Assembly (NCBI GenBank): GCA_903934195.1
Contig: CAIZMV010000034.1
Coordinates: 8,780 to 72,779 of the forward strand
From: an uncultured Acidimicrobiaceae bacterium
Lineage (GTDB): Bacteria > Actinomycetota > Acidimicrobiia > Acidimicrobiales > Ilumatobacteraceae
Direction: 5' to 3'
DNA: 64,000 bases
The notes beneath the pieces were generated by a model that saw nothing but the letters and a program-made list of their open reading frames with translations, was not told where the DNA came from and did not search any database. The stretch's first letter is position 1. The number at the start of each line of letters is the position of its first letter. Of the stretch, positions 44,843-53,706 are shown one piece after another. The translations under genes and the position numbers were made by a program.

Positions 44843-45841
44843 GTGACTGTACGCGTTGGTATTAACGGATTTGGTCGTATCGGCCGTAACTTCTTTCGGG
44901 CAATTGCTGCTCGCGGTGCTGATATCGAGATTGTCGCAGTTAATGATCTCGGATCATTAAAGACAATGGCTCACCTTCTGAAGTACGACTCGGTGCTTGG
45001 TGTTCTGCCGAACACGATTGAAGCAGTCGACGGCGGAATCAGCATTGACGGAAAAGTCTTGAAGGTACTTACTGAGCGTGACCCAAAGGCTCTTCCATGG
45101 GGTGCGTTAGGAGTTGACCTCGTTATTGAGTCAACGGGTATCTTCACTGACCGCGACAAAGCAGCAATGCATCTTGAAGGTGGAGCTCCGTTGGTCATAG
45201 TCAGTGCACCGTCAAACGGCGCAGATGCCACCATCGTGTACGGCGTTAACCAGAATGACTTCAAGCGCGGCACTCACAAAGTGATCTCAAATGCCAGCTG
45301 CACAACCAACTGTTTCGTGCCAATGGTAAAAGTCCTTGACGATGCGTTCGGTGTGGAAAACGGATTGATGACCACAATTCATGCATACACCGGTGATCAA
45401 TCTTTGGTCGATGGTCCTCACAGTGATCTTCGTCGTGCTCGCGGGGCTGCTATCAATATCGTGCCTACCAGCACCGGCGCAGCGCGGGCTACAAGCCTTG
45501 TTCTTGAATCAATGAAGGGCAAGCTTGACGGAACTTCATTGCGCGTGCCTGTTCCCACCGGATCAATCACAGACTTCGTGGCGAACTTGAAGAAGCCAGC
45601 ATCAGTCGAAGAAATCAACGCAGCCTTCAAGGCGGCAGCTTCTGGCCCGCTGAAGGGAATTCTGGAATACACCGATGCGCCAATCGTCTCGAGCGACATT
45701 GTGACTAACTCGCATTCGTGCATCTTCGATAGCGACCTGACAATGAGCATGGGCTCCTTGGTGAAGGTTCTTGGTTGGTATGACAACGAGTGGGGTTATT
45801 CGAACCGCCTGGTCGACCTCACCTTGCACGTAACTAAGTAG
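44843..45841 (+). CDS. gap: Glyceraldehyde-3-phosphate dehydrogenase
   Basis: Type I NAD-dependent GAPDH (332 aa, GTG start with GAAAGGA upstream). It has VGINGFGRIGRNFFRA at the N-terminus, the catalytic Cys in SNASCTTNC, TTIHAYTGDQ and YDNEWGYSNRLVDL. It is a glycolytic enzyme, first of a gap-pgk-tpiA set. Confidence 0.97.
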   Translation: MTVRVGINGFGRIGRNFFRAIAARGADIEIVAVNDLGSLKTMAHLLKYDSVLGVLPNTIEAVDGGISIDGKVLKVLTERDPKALPWGALGVDLVIESTGIFTDRDKAAMHLEGGAPLVIVSAPSNGADATIVYGVNQNDFKRGTHKVISNASCTTNCFVPMVKVLDDAFGVENGLMTTIHAYTGDQSLVDGPHSDLRRARGAAINIVPTSTGAARATSLVLESMKGKLDGTSLRVPVPTGSITDFVANLKKPASVEEINAAFKAAASGPLKGILEYTDAPIVSSDIVTNSHSCIFDSDLTMSMGSLVKVLGWYDNEWGYSNRLVDLTLHVTK

Positions 45842-45850
45842 GCACAGCAA

Positions 45851-46966
45851 ATGGCACGTGTCCCAGTACTTGAGGACCTCGGAGATGTCGCTGGAAAGCG
45901 GGTTCTCGTCCGTACGGATTTCAACGTTCCGATGAACGGCCCGGACAACGCACGCGAAATATCAGACGATTTTCGCATTCGCGCAGCTTTGCCAACTATT
46001 GAATGGTTGACAAGCAGGGGAGCCACTGTCGTTTGTGCAAGTCATCTCGGACGCCCGAAAGGTAGCCCAGAAGCCAAGTATTCAATGGAGCCCGTTAGGC
46101 GTCGCCTTGCGGAACTTGCACCGGGCGTTGAACTACAAGAGAATTTGCGTTTCAACACTGGCGAAGAAGGCAATTCCCCTGAGTTTGTTGCAAGCCTTGT
46201 GAAGGGTATTGACATGTATGTCAATGATGCATTTGGAGCAGCGCATCGCTCTCATGCATCAATCGTTGGGCCTCCACGCACTTTGCCGTCGGCTGCTGGA
46301 CGACTACTTGAACGTGAAGTTGAGATCTTGGGTTCCCTACGTGAATCTCCGAAGCGTCCGTTTGTTGCGGTACTCGGTGGTGCAAAAGTAAGCGACAAGA
46401 TTGGTGTGATTGAAGCCCTTTTGCGTGTTGTTGATTCACTAGTGATTGGTGGAGGAATGTGCTTTACATTTCTTGCTGCTAAGGGCTATCCAGTCGGTGA
46501 TTCTCTATGCGAACTCGATCAGATTGCTACATGTAAGAAATTGCTTGAGAATCCAAAACCTATTTACTTGCCAGAGGACATCAACGGACTCGATGCAAGT
46601 GGACAGTTTGCTTCGTACGGAGTTCGCCTGCCTGATGGGGCTAAGGGATTAGACATTGGGCCCGGAACTGCAGGGGCGTTTACTGACGTAATCATGGATG
46701 CTCGTACGGTTTTCTGGAATGGTCCGATGGGTATGTTCGAAGATGCTCGGTTTGCGGCCGGAACTCGCACTGTTGCAGAGGCCATGGCAGCTACGAAGGC
46801 TTTCACAGTGGTTGGTGGCGGTGACAGTGCCGCTGCACTAGCAACTTTTGATCTTGATGATCAGATCGATCATGTTTCCACCGGTGGTGGAGCATCATTA
46901 GAACTTCTTGAGTTGGGCGACTTGCCTGGCTTGGCTGCACTGAGAGGCGCCCCGAATGTCAAATAA
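45851..46966 (+). CDS. pgk: Phosphoglycerate kinase
   Basis: A glycolytic kinase (371 aa, somewhat shorter than the usual 390-400). It has KRVLVRTDFNVPM near the N-terminus, SHLGRPKG, VAVLGGAKVSDKI and the nucleotide-binding GGGDSAAAL plus STGGGASLELLE. It starts 9 bp after gap. Its end overlaps tpiA by 11 bp. Confidence 0.96.
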   Translation: MARVPVLEDLGDVAGKRVLVRTDFNVPMNGPDNAREISDDFRIRAALPTIEWLTSRGATVVCASHLGRPKGSPEAKYSMEPVRRRLAELAPGVELQENLRFNTGEEGNSPEFVASLVKGIDMYVNDAFGAAHRSHASIVGPPRTLPSAAGRLLEREVEILGSLRESPKRPFVAVLGGAKVSDKIGVIEALLRVVDSLVIGGGMCFTFLAAKGYPVGDSLCELDQIATCKKLLENPKPIYLPEDINGLDASGQFASYGVRLPDGAKGLDIGPGTAGAFTDVIMDARTVFWNGPMGMFEDARFAAGTRTVAEAMAATKAFTVVGGGDSAAALATFDLDDQIDHVSTGGGASLELLELGDLPGLAALRGAPNVK

Positions 46967-47750
46967 CTCACGTAGACCGCTCATTAGCGGTAACTGGAAG
47001 ATGAACCAGAATCATTACGAAGCAATCCAGTGTCTCCAGAAGTTGGCGTACTTGGTTGGCAAAGACGATTTCGCAACCGTGGACGTAAGCATTCATGCTC
47101 CGTTTACTGATATCCGAAGTGTCCAGACTTTGATAGACGCCGACGACTTGAAGTTCTTACTGGGGGCTCAACATTGTTATTTCGAGGACAAGGGAGCTTT
47201 TACGGGCGAAGTTGCTCCTGCCTTCCTCGCAAAGCTTGGGGTGAAGTATGTGATATGTGGTCACAGCGAGCGTCGGGAATTGTTTGCTGAAACCGATGAG
47301 CTTGTGCAGAAGAAAGTTTCAGCAATTCTTGCGAACAAGATGATTCCGATTCTGTGTGTAGGTGAAACTTTGGCAGAACGAGAAGCGAAAGAGACTCTTA
47401 CAAAGGTTCTTGGCCAGTTACGGGCAGGTCTTGCAAAGGTAACTCCGGAACAAGCTGCAACACTCGTCGTTGCGTACGAACCTATTTGGGCTATTGGTAC
47501 AGGCAAGACTGCGACAACTGCCGACGCGCAAGAAGTGTGTCATGCCATTCGCCAGGAAATTGTTGTGTTGTTTGGTGCAGAGACTGCTGCTGCTATTCGT
47601 ATTCAGTACGGCGGCTCAGTAAAGGCGGCTAACATCGCAGAGTTAATGAGGCAGACCGATATCGATGGTGCATTAGTGGGCGGTGCAAGCCTTGACCCTG
47701 ATGAGTTCGCACGCATTGTTCAATACCGTCTGCACGAAGAGGCACAATGA
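46956..47750 (+). CDS. tpiA: Triosephosphate isomerase
   Basis: A TIM-barrel isomerase (264 aa). It has GNWKMNQN with the catalytic Lys, CGHSERRE with the catalytic His, AYEPIWAIGTGKTA with the catalytic Glu and IQYGGSVKAAN. In most actinobacteria secG follows directly. Here the last four bases overlap the start of an ABC transporter permease gene (ATGA). Confidence 0.96.
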   Translation: MSNNSRRPLISGNWKMNQNHYEAIQCLQKLAYLVGKDDFATVDVSIHAPFTDIRSVQTLIDADDLKFLLGAQHCYFEDKGAFTGEVAPAFLAKLGVKYVICGHSERRELFAETDELVQKKVSAILANKMIPILCVGETLAEREAKETLTKVLGQLRAGLAKVTPEQAATLVVAYEPIWAIGTGKTATTADAQEVCHAIRQEIVVLFGAETAAAIRIQYGGSVKAANIAELMRQTDIDGALVGGASLDPDEFARIVQYRLHEEAQ

Positions 47751-48745
47751 CCTCAACAATCGATTCTGTTCGTGAAGATGGCGTATCGCCGACTTCTACA
47801 GAGTCGATCGTAGGTAAATCACCGCGTGAACTTGCGTGGGCAAGAATGTCACGAGACAAAGTGTCGTTGTTCGCTCTTGGCATAATCATCACGTATCTCT
47901 TGGTTGCCGCTCTTGCCCCTGTTATTTGCGCGGTCTTAGGAATCAGCCCGTACGCACTTGATGGAGATGCCCTCAATGACTATGGCTTACCAAAAGGTGC
48001 CTTCGGTGGAATTTCAACGGAGCACTGGCTCGGTGTGGAACCAGGAACAGGCCGTGACATTTTCGCGAGGCTTATTTACGGAGCACGTGCATCACTGATG
48101 GTAGGAATTCTCGCCACTCTGTTGACTACCACGATTGGTCTTGTCATCGGCGTGGTGGCTGGTTACAAGCGAGGTTGGGTCGATTCCATCATCGGCAGAT
48201 TCATGGATGTCACGCTCGCTTTTCCATCGTTCTTGTTGATCATTGCTCTCACGAGGCCCTTTACCCAGCGTTTGGAGTCACTAGGAGTTCCCGAGGGTAA
48301 CCCAGCGCGAATGACGTACATCATTTTGGTGCTCGGAACATTTGGTTGGGTGTACGTAGCTCGCGTTGTGCGTGGACAAACCCTGTCACTTCGTGAACGT
48401 GAGTTTGTAGAGGCAGCTAAAGCTAGTGGTGCGACAAACCGACACATCATCTTCAAGCAACTATTGCCGAATCTTTGGGCACCAGTCATCGTGATTGTGT
48501 CACTGAGCCTTCCTGGTTATGTAGCCACAGAGTCGACCTTGTCATTCCTTGGCCTTGGACTCATGCAACCTGCTGCATCGTGGGGAGTCATGTTGGGGGA
48601 CTCTGTTCGTTACTACAGGGCTGATCCCACCTATCTTTTTATTCCGGGCATCGCGTTAGTGCTGCTGGTAATGGCTTTTAATCTCGTCGGCGATGCTGTT
48701 AGGGATGCCTTAGACCCGAAGGCGGATCGACAGAATCTCCTGTAA
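47747..48745 (+). CDS. Peptide/nickel-type ABC transporter permease (DppC-like)
   Basis: A 332-aa inner-membrane permease of the binding-protein-dependent family. An N-terminal cytosolic segment and TM1 (VSLFALGIIITYLLVAALAPV) are followed by the lumen loop with HWLGVEPGTGRDIFARLIYGAR and TM helices. The EAA loop is EFVEAAKASGATNRHIIFKQLLPN. The C-terminus reads NLVGDAVRDALDPK. DppC-type proteins pair with DppB, which here is 51 kb-side at 50669. Its start overlaps tpiA by 4 bp, so it is translated from the glycolytic message. Confidence 0.9.
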   Translation: MTSTIDSVREDGVSPTSTESIVGKSPRELAWARMSRDKVSLFALGIIITYLLVAALAPVICAVLGISPYALDGDALNDYGLPKGAFGGISTEHWLGVEPGTGRDIFARLIYGARASLMVGILATLLTTTIGLVIGVVAGYKRGWVDSIIGRFMDVTLAFPSFLLIIALTRPFTQRLESLGVPEGNPARMTYIILVLGTFGWVYVARVVRGQTLSLREREFVEAAKASGATNRHIIFKQLLPNLWAPVIVIVSLSLPGYVATESTLSFLGLGLMQPAASWGVMLGDSVRYYRADPTYLFIPGIALVLLVMAFNLVGDAVRDALDPKADRQNLL

Positions 48746-48757
48746 AAGCACGTGACT

Positions 48758-48785
48758 TTCCCTTGGGAATCAAGTTCATTCTTGA
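48758..48785. promoter_or_regulatory. Adjacent inverted repeats upstream of the binding-protein gene
   Basis: TTCCC-TT-GGGAA (48758-48769) is immediately followed by TCAAG-N6-CTTGA (48770-48785). They lie just after the permease gene and could form a short hairpin or a protein binding site. No U-run follows, so they are not a classical terminator. Confidence 0.4.
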
Positions 48786-48824
48786 GTGTTCAGCCGCCGT
48801 TTGCTTTGGGGGTAGTGTTTTACA

Positions 48825-48842
48825 TCTTGTTAAGACACAAGA
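48825..48842. promoter_or_regulatory. Inverted repeat TCTTGT-N6-ACAAGA before the binding-protein gene
   Basis: TCTTGT (48825-48830) and ACAAGA (48837-48842) are exact inverse complements around TTAAGA-C. It ends 5 bp before the ribosome site AAGGGGAG of the substrate-binding protein. It uses the same CTTG/CAAG half-sites as the repeat at 48770, so a dimeric regulator could bind both. Confidence 0.45.
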
Positions 48843-48860
48843 CATGAAGGGGAGAAAATC

Positions 48861-50579
48861 ATGAAACAGCGTCGTATTATCGCCGCAGTCGGTTTCGCTC
48901 TTGTTGCTTCAGTGGTCGCCGCAGCATGCGGTGGTAGCAGTGGTAGCGGAAGCGAAGGCGGCACGCCAACAAAGGGTGGAACTATCCACATTTTGTCAAG
49001 TGGTGAGCAGATTGCACACCTTGACCCGCAACGTAACTACACAGGCGATGATCTCGCTTTTGCAGGTTCAACGATGCATCGCACACTCACTTCGTATGCG
49101 TACGCAGCCGGTGATGATGGTTCTGGCATAGTTCCAGACCTTGCTACCGACCTTGGTACACATAATGAAGACGGAACAGTGTGGTCATTCACATTGCGTG
49201 ATGGTGGAACCTTTGAAGATGGTTCTGAGATCACTTGTGCAGACGTGGCATATGGTGTGTCGCGTACCTGGGCCACAGACGTAATTACTGACGGACCTAC
49301 ATACGCATCGTCATATATTGATGCCGGTGATTACCCAGGCCCATACAAAGCAACTGCTGATCAGCAAGCTGCTTACGACAAAGCCGTTTCATGTGATGGA
49401 AAGACAATTACTTTCAATTTGAAAGTCCCTGTCGCAGACTTTAACTACACCACAACTTTGCTTTCCTTTAGCCCAGTGCCAAAAGCAGCTGATACTGGTG
49501 AGAAGTACGACATGAAGCCTGTGTCATCTGGACCATACAAGATTGAGTCCTACACAATTGGTAAGTCTTTGGTTCTTGTTCGCAATGAAAATTGGAGCAA
49601 AGACTCAGACCCAGTGCGCAGTGCAAACCCAGATTCGTTTGTGTATGAATTCGGACTTGATGAAGCAGTCTTGGATGAGCGCATGATTAAGGATGCGGGC
49701 GATGATCAGTTCGCAGTTTCTGCTGGAATTCAGCCAGAGAACTTGCAAACAATCTTCGAAGACGATGCTTTCAAAGATCGCCGCGTTGACTATTACGATC
49801 CGTTCGTTACGTACACCAACTTGAACGTGAAGAACTTGTCTTGTGTCGAAATTCGTAAGGCCATTTATTTGGCTCTTGACCGAGACGCACTTCGTAAGGC
49901 CGGTGGCGGACCGTACACAGGTGACTTCGCAGACGGTTACATCAAGCCAGCACTTGCGCTTGACTATAAGAAGTCAACATTGCCAGATGGCCTAAATGCT
50001 GATGGAACTGCAAACGTTGAAGCTGCTCAAGCAGCTATGACAGCAGCAGAGACAGCATGTCCTGCAGTTGCAGCGCGCGCGAGAGATGGTCTGTCTTTCT
50101 ACCGTCCAGCAACCCCAGTATGGGACAAGGCAGTAGCTATCTGGATTGACTCACTTGGAAAAGTGGGAATCAAGTTGAAGGATGAGCCAGTAGAACCAAG
50201 TGTGTACTGGCCGACCGTTATGAACCCAGAAACTGACTACGACATTGCTCGTGGTGGCTGGGCTCCTGACTGGGCAAATGCTTCAACAGTTATTCCAGAA
50301 CTCTTCTCAACAGCTGGTGGCTTCAACCTCACCCGTAACGCTGATGATCCTGACTATGCAGAATTCCAAGAAAAAGTGGATCTTGCTAAGAAGGAACTCG
50401 ATCGCACGAAACAAGGTGTCATGTGGCAAGAGCTGAACCAGTATGTTGTTGATCGTTTGTGGGCGCTTCCTGGCACCTTTACAAAGGCTCAGAGCATTTG
50501 GGGTTCAAAGGTGGGCAATGCCTACCAATGGTCACCATTTGGGGCTTACAACTACGGAGATCTCTACGTTAAGTCGTAG
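48861..50579 (+). CDS. ABC transporter substrate-binding lipoprotein (SBP_bac_5)
   Basis: A 572-aa family 5 extracellular binding protein. The N-terminus has a signal peptide with the lipobox VAAAC (Cys23), followed by a GSSGSGSEGG linker, so it is membrane-anchored. The domain starts KGGTIHILSSGEQIAHLDPQRNYTGDD. This family binds oligopeptides, dipeptides, or nickel; the ligand is unknown. AAGGGGAG lies 6 bp before the ATG, and the gene is preceded by inverted repeats and followed by a stem-loop, suggesting higher or separate expression from the permeases. Confidence 0.93.
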   Translation: MKQRRIIAAVGFALVASVVAAACGGSSGSGSEGGTPTKGGTIHILSSGEQIAHLDPQRNYTGDDLAFAGSTMHRTLTSYAYAAGDDGSGIVPDLATDLGTHNEDGTVWSFTLRDGGTFEDGSEITCADVAYGVSRTWATDVITDGPTYASSYIDAGDYPGPYKATADQQAAYDKAVSCDGKTITFNLKVPVADFNYTTTLLSFSPVPKAADTGEKYDMKPVSSGPYKIESYTIGKSLVLVRNENWSKDSDPVRSANPDSFVYEFGLDEAVLDERMIKDAGDDQFAVSAGIQPENLQTIFEDDAFKDRRVDYYDPFVTYTNLNVKNLSCVEIRKAIYLALDRDALRKAGGGPYTGDFADGYIKPALALDYKKSTLPDGLNADGTANVEAAQAAMTAAETACPAVAARARDGLSFYRPATPVWDKAVAIWIDSLGKVGIKLKDEPVEPSVYWPTVMNPETDYDIARGGWAPDWANASTVIPELFSTAGGFNLTRNADDPDYAEFQEKVDLAKKELDRTKQGVMWQELNQYVVDRLWALPGTFTKAQSIWGSKVGNAYQWSPFGAYNYGDLYVKS

Positions 50580-50593
50580 GTAATTCACCTGGT

Positions 50594-50627
50594 AAAGGGG
50601 GTATCGGCTTTGGTCGGTGCCCCCTTT
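50594..50627 (+). terminator. Stem-loop after the binding-protein gene (attenuator or stabiliser)
   Basis: AAAGGGGG (50594-50601) pairs with CCCCCTTT (50620-50627) around an 18-nt loop. It lies in the 89-bp gap before the DppB-like permease. No clear run of U follows the stem, so it may be a partial terminator or a 3' stabiliser that raises binding-protein mRNA over permease mRNA, as is common in ABC operons. Confidence 0.55.
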
Positions 50628-50668
50628 GCTGTTGGTGTGTAGTTGAGAATTAGGGTGAAAGGGGTCTT

Positions 50669-51658
50669 ATGTTCTTGTTTATAGTGCGGCGTGTCTTTTT
50701 CGCCGTCGTTCTTCTTTTAGCAGTCTCGTTCTTTACGTACATGCTCTTTGCCATGTTGCCATCAGACCCAGCAGCACTGACGTGTGGAAAGAACTGCAAA
50801 CCAGATGTGATTGCAGCAAACAGAATCCGGTTGGGCTATGACAAATCGCTGATGGAGCAATACTGGTTGTTCCTAAAGGGGATCTTTGCCGGGCGTGACT
50901 ACGGAACCGGCGCAGCAGCGTTCAGTTGTGGTGCACCTTCTTTGGGTTATTCATTCGGACAACATGAGTGTGTTACTACTCTTATTGCACAAACCTTTCC
51001 CGTCACCGCGTATCTGTCTATCGGTGCGTTCATTTTGTGGATGTTTATCGGCATCAGTACTGGCGCCATCGCTGCCTTGAATAAGGGCAAATGGCAAGAT
51101 CGTGCAGCATCAATCTTCACTTCAATCGGTGTCAGTCTTCCCACGTTCTACATCGGTCTATTGGTTCTCTTTTCCGTAGTGATCTGGTTGCGTATTCTTC
51201 CTTTTCCTTCGTATGAGTCACCTTTCGATAATTTCCCGGTCTTCCTGCGAACGATGATTCTTCCGTGGCTGGTTCTTGCTGTGTTGTCTGCTGCTAGCTA
51301 CACGAGGCTTACGCGCAACGGAATGTTGGAAGCAATGAATGAGGATTTCGTTCGCTTGGGTGTGGCGAAAGGTTTAACAAGGCGAATCATTCTTCGCCGC
51401 TACGTGATGCGTCAGGCTCTTGTGCCCATCGTGACAATTGCTGGCCTTGACTTTGCTGGGTTGCTTGGTGGAGCAATCATTACGGAAAGCGTGTTTTCGC
51501 TTCCCGGGATGGGAAAGATGAGTATTCGTGCAGTGGTGGAATCTGACCTGCCAGTTCTGGTGGGCACCACTATGGTTGCGGCAGTTTTCATTGTGTTGGC
51601 AAATGTTCTCGTTGACATTGCATACGGCTATCTAGATCCACGTGTGCGGGTTAAATAG
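50669..51658 (+). CDS. Peptide/nickel-type ABC transporter permease (DppB-like)
   Basis: A 329-aa permease beginning MFLFIVRRVFFAVVLLLAVSFFTYMLF, the DppB/OppB N-terminal signature. Predicted helices follow, and the EAA loop reads NEDFVRLGVAKGLTRRIILRRYVMRQALVP. The C-terminal FVLANVLVDIAYGYLDPRVR motif is standard. The AAAGGGG ribosome site is at 50658-50664. The N-terminal periplasmic loop has an extra Cys-containing stretch (TCGKNCKPD, FSCGAPSLGYSFGQHEC) that may form disulfides outside the cell. Confidence 0.92.
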   Translation: MFLFIVRRVFFAVVLLLAVSFFTYMLFAMLPSDPAALTCGKNCKPDVIAANRIRLGYDKSLMEQYWLFLKGIFAGRDYGTGAAAFSCGAPSLGYSFGQHECVTTLIAQTFPVTAYLSIGAFILWMFIGISTGAIAALNKGKWQDRAASIFTSIGVSLPTFYIGLLVLFSVVIWLRILPFPSYESPFDNFPVFLRTMILPWLVLAVLSAASYTRLTRNGMLEAMNEDFVRLGVAKGLTRRIILRRYVMRQALVPIVTIAGLDFAGLLGGAIITESVFSLPGMGKMSIRAVVESDLPVLVGTTMVAAVFIVLANVLVDIAYGYLDPRVRVK

Positions 51659-51660
51659 AC

Positions 51661-52677
51661 ATGTCAAACGAAGTAGTGCTATCTGTAAAGAACCTTTCAG
51701 TTGTATTCCACACTCCTGATGGAGACGTAGCAGCAGTAAGCAATGTTTCTTTTGATCTTCACAGTGGTGAGACTCTTGGCATTGTCGGAGAAAGTGGCTC
51801 TGGAAAATCAGTAACGGCCTCGTCAATCATGAGGTTAAACAACTCGATAACGGCCACAACGACTGGATCGATCCTTATCTCCGGTGTGGACATCTTGACT
51901 GCAGACGAGAGTGAAGTGCGCCGAATACGCGGCAGTGAAGTTGCGATGATTTTCCAAGATCCACTGTCCGCTCTGAATCCGTACTACACAGTGGGCAAGC
52001 AAATCGCTGAGGCGTATCTTGTGCATCATCCTCAAGTGTCAAAAACTGACGCACGAGCAGTCACTCTTGAGATGTTGAAGAAGGTGGGGATTCCAAATCC
52101 TGAAAAGCGAATTGACGAATTTCCACATCAGTTCTCTGGAGGCATGAGGCAACGGATTGTTATTGCTATAGCGCTTATCAATAATCCAAAGGTGCTGATT
52201 GCAGATGAACCGACGACCGCGCTTGACGTAACAGTACAAGCGCAGATTCTTGATCTGATGAAGGATTTGCAGGCCGAGTTCAACATGGCGATTGTTTTGA
52301 TTACCCATGACTTAGGGGTCATCGCTGAAGCAGCAAAAGAAGTTCTTGTTATGTACGGCGGCAGAGTTGTTGAACAATCAACCGTTGATGCATTGTTTTC
52401 TGAGCCAACACACCCGTATGCATGGGGCTTGCTAGGGGCTGTTAATAGTCTGAGCAGTAGCGGGCGTGGCGCGCTTGCCACCATTGCTGGTTCGCCGCCA
52501 TCTCTCATCGCGTTGCCGAGGGGTTGCTCTTTTAATCCACGTTGCACGTTCGCGTCAGAAATTTGTAGAAGTGAAGTCCCCGTGCTTCGAACGGTTGGCA
52601 CCCAGGGATCTGTGGCTGCATGTCATCTTCCGGATAACGAAATTTTGACAATTGGTCGCGAGGTGGCGTCTCGATGA
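51661..52677 (+). CDS. Peptide ABC transporter ATPase (DppD-like)
   Basis: A 338-aa ABC ATPase. Walker A is GESGSGKSVTA, Q-loop FQDPLSALNPY, signature FSGGMRQRIVIA, Walker B VLIADEPTTALDV and H-loop ITHD. The C-terminal oligopeptide domain has GCSFNPRC and further Cys (CRSEV, ACH), typical of OppD/DppD. It starts 2 bp after dppB-like and overlaps the next ATPase by 4 bp. Confidence 0.93.
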   Translation: MSNEVVLSVKNLSVVFHTPDGDVAAVSNVSFDLHSGETLGIVGESGSGKSVTASSIMRLNNSITATTTGSILISGVDILTADESEVRRIRGSEVAMIFQDPLSALNPYYTVGKQIAEAYLVHHPQVSKTDARAVTLEMLKKVGIPNPEKRIDEFPHQFSGGMRQRIVIAIALINNPKVLIADEPTTALDVTVQAQILDLMKDLQAEFNMAIVLITHDLGVIAEAAKEVLVMYGGRVVEQSTVDALFSEPTHPYAWGLLGAVNSLSSSGRGALATIAGSPPSLIALPRGCSFNPRCTFASEICRSEVPVLRTVGTQGSVAACHLPDNEILTIGREVASR

Positions 52678-53675
52678 GCACCGACATTGCACTTCAAGCC
52701 ATTGACTTGGTAAAGCACTTCGCAACTGGTTCTACTGGCATTCTTGGGCGCGCAACAAACATTGTGCAAGCTGTTGATGGCGTGTCATTCTCGTTGCCAA
52801 AAGGGAAAACCCTGGGGATCGTAGGGGAGTCTGGTTGTGGTAAATCTACACTTGCTCGTTTAGTGACTCGACTCATTGAACCTTCTTCTGGTTCTGTGGT
52901 ACTCGATGGTGTTGACATCACAAAACTTTCTGGAAAAGCACTTCGAGAAATGCGCAGAAAACTGCAGATCATTTTCCAAGACCCGTATTCATCATTGAAT
53001 CCGAGGCACTCCATTGGTCAAATTATTGGTGACCCGATGCGCATTCAAGGAATTGTGTCCCGAACCAATGAAAAAGCCGAAGTGCAAGATTTGATGCAAC
53101 GAGTCGGCTTAAACCCAGAGCATTACAACCGCTATCCACATGAGTTCTCTGGCGGTCAGAGACAACGAATCGGAATCGCTCGTGCGTTGTCGCTACAACC
53201 GTCAGTGATAGTGGCCGACGAACCGGTATCTGCACTTGATGTTTCCATTCAGGCACAGATTCTGAATCTTCTTGAGAATCTTCAAAAGGATCTTGGTTTG
53301 TCTTTTGTTTTTATTGCTCACGATCTTTCAGTGGTGCGTCATATTGCCGATCAGGTTGCGGTGATGTACCTGGGCAGGATTGTTGAAGTCGGAGACGCAG
53401 CGACTGTGTACAGCAACCCTGCGCATCCGTACACGAAGGCACTGCTGTCGGCTGTGCCTGTGGCGAACCCTTCAATGCGTGGTTCAGGCAAGCGCATTCG
53501 CCTTGTGGGCGATGTGCCGTCTCCTATTGACCCTCCATCGGGATGCCGATTCCGCACTCGCTGCTGGAAGGCGACAAATCTCTGTTCGTCTGTTGAGCCC
53601 CCTCTGCAGGCTGATGGGGCCGGGAGAGTGGTGGCATGCCATTTCCCTGAAGAGACCCCAGTATCCGTGGGGTAG
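52674..53675 (+). CDS. Peptide ABC transporter ATPase (DppF-like)
   Basis: A 333-aa partner ATPase. Walker A is GESGCGKSTLAR, Q-loop FQDPYSSLNPR, signature FSGGQRQRIGIA, Walker B VIVADEPVSALDVS. The C-terminal GCRFRTRCWKA cysteine cluster is typical of OppF/DppF. It completes the transporter (DppC-like, SBP, DppB-like, two ATPases). secG follows after 31 bp. Confidence 0.93.
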   Translation: MSTDIALQAIDLVKHFATGSTGILGRATNIVQAVDGVSFSLPKGKTLGIVGESGCGKSTLARLVTRLIEPSSGSVVLDGVDITKLSGKALREMRRKLQIIFQDPYSSLNPRHSIGQIIGDPMRIQGIVSRTNEKAEVQDLMQRVGLNPEHYNRYPHEFSGGQRQRIGIARALSLQPSVIVADEPVSALDVSIQAQILNLLENLQKDLGLSFVFIAHDLSVVRHIADQVAVMYLGRIVEVGDAATVYSNPAHPYTKALLSAVPVANPSMRGSGKRIRLVGDVPSPIDPPSGCRFRTRCWKATNLCSSVEPPLQADGAGRVVACHFPEETPVSVG

Positions 53676-53706
53676 AGCCCCAGATAGGGCGATAGGATTT
53701 CTCTTC

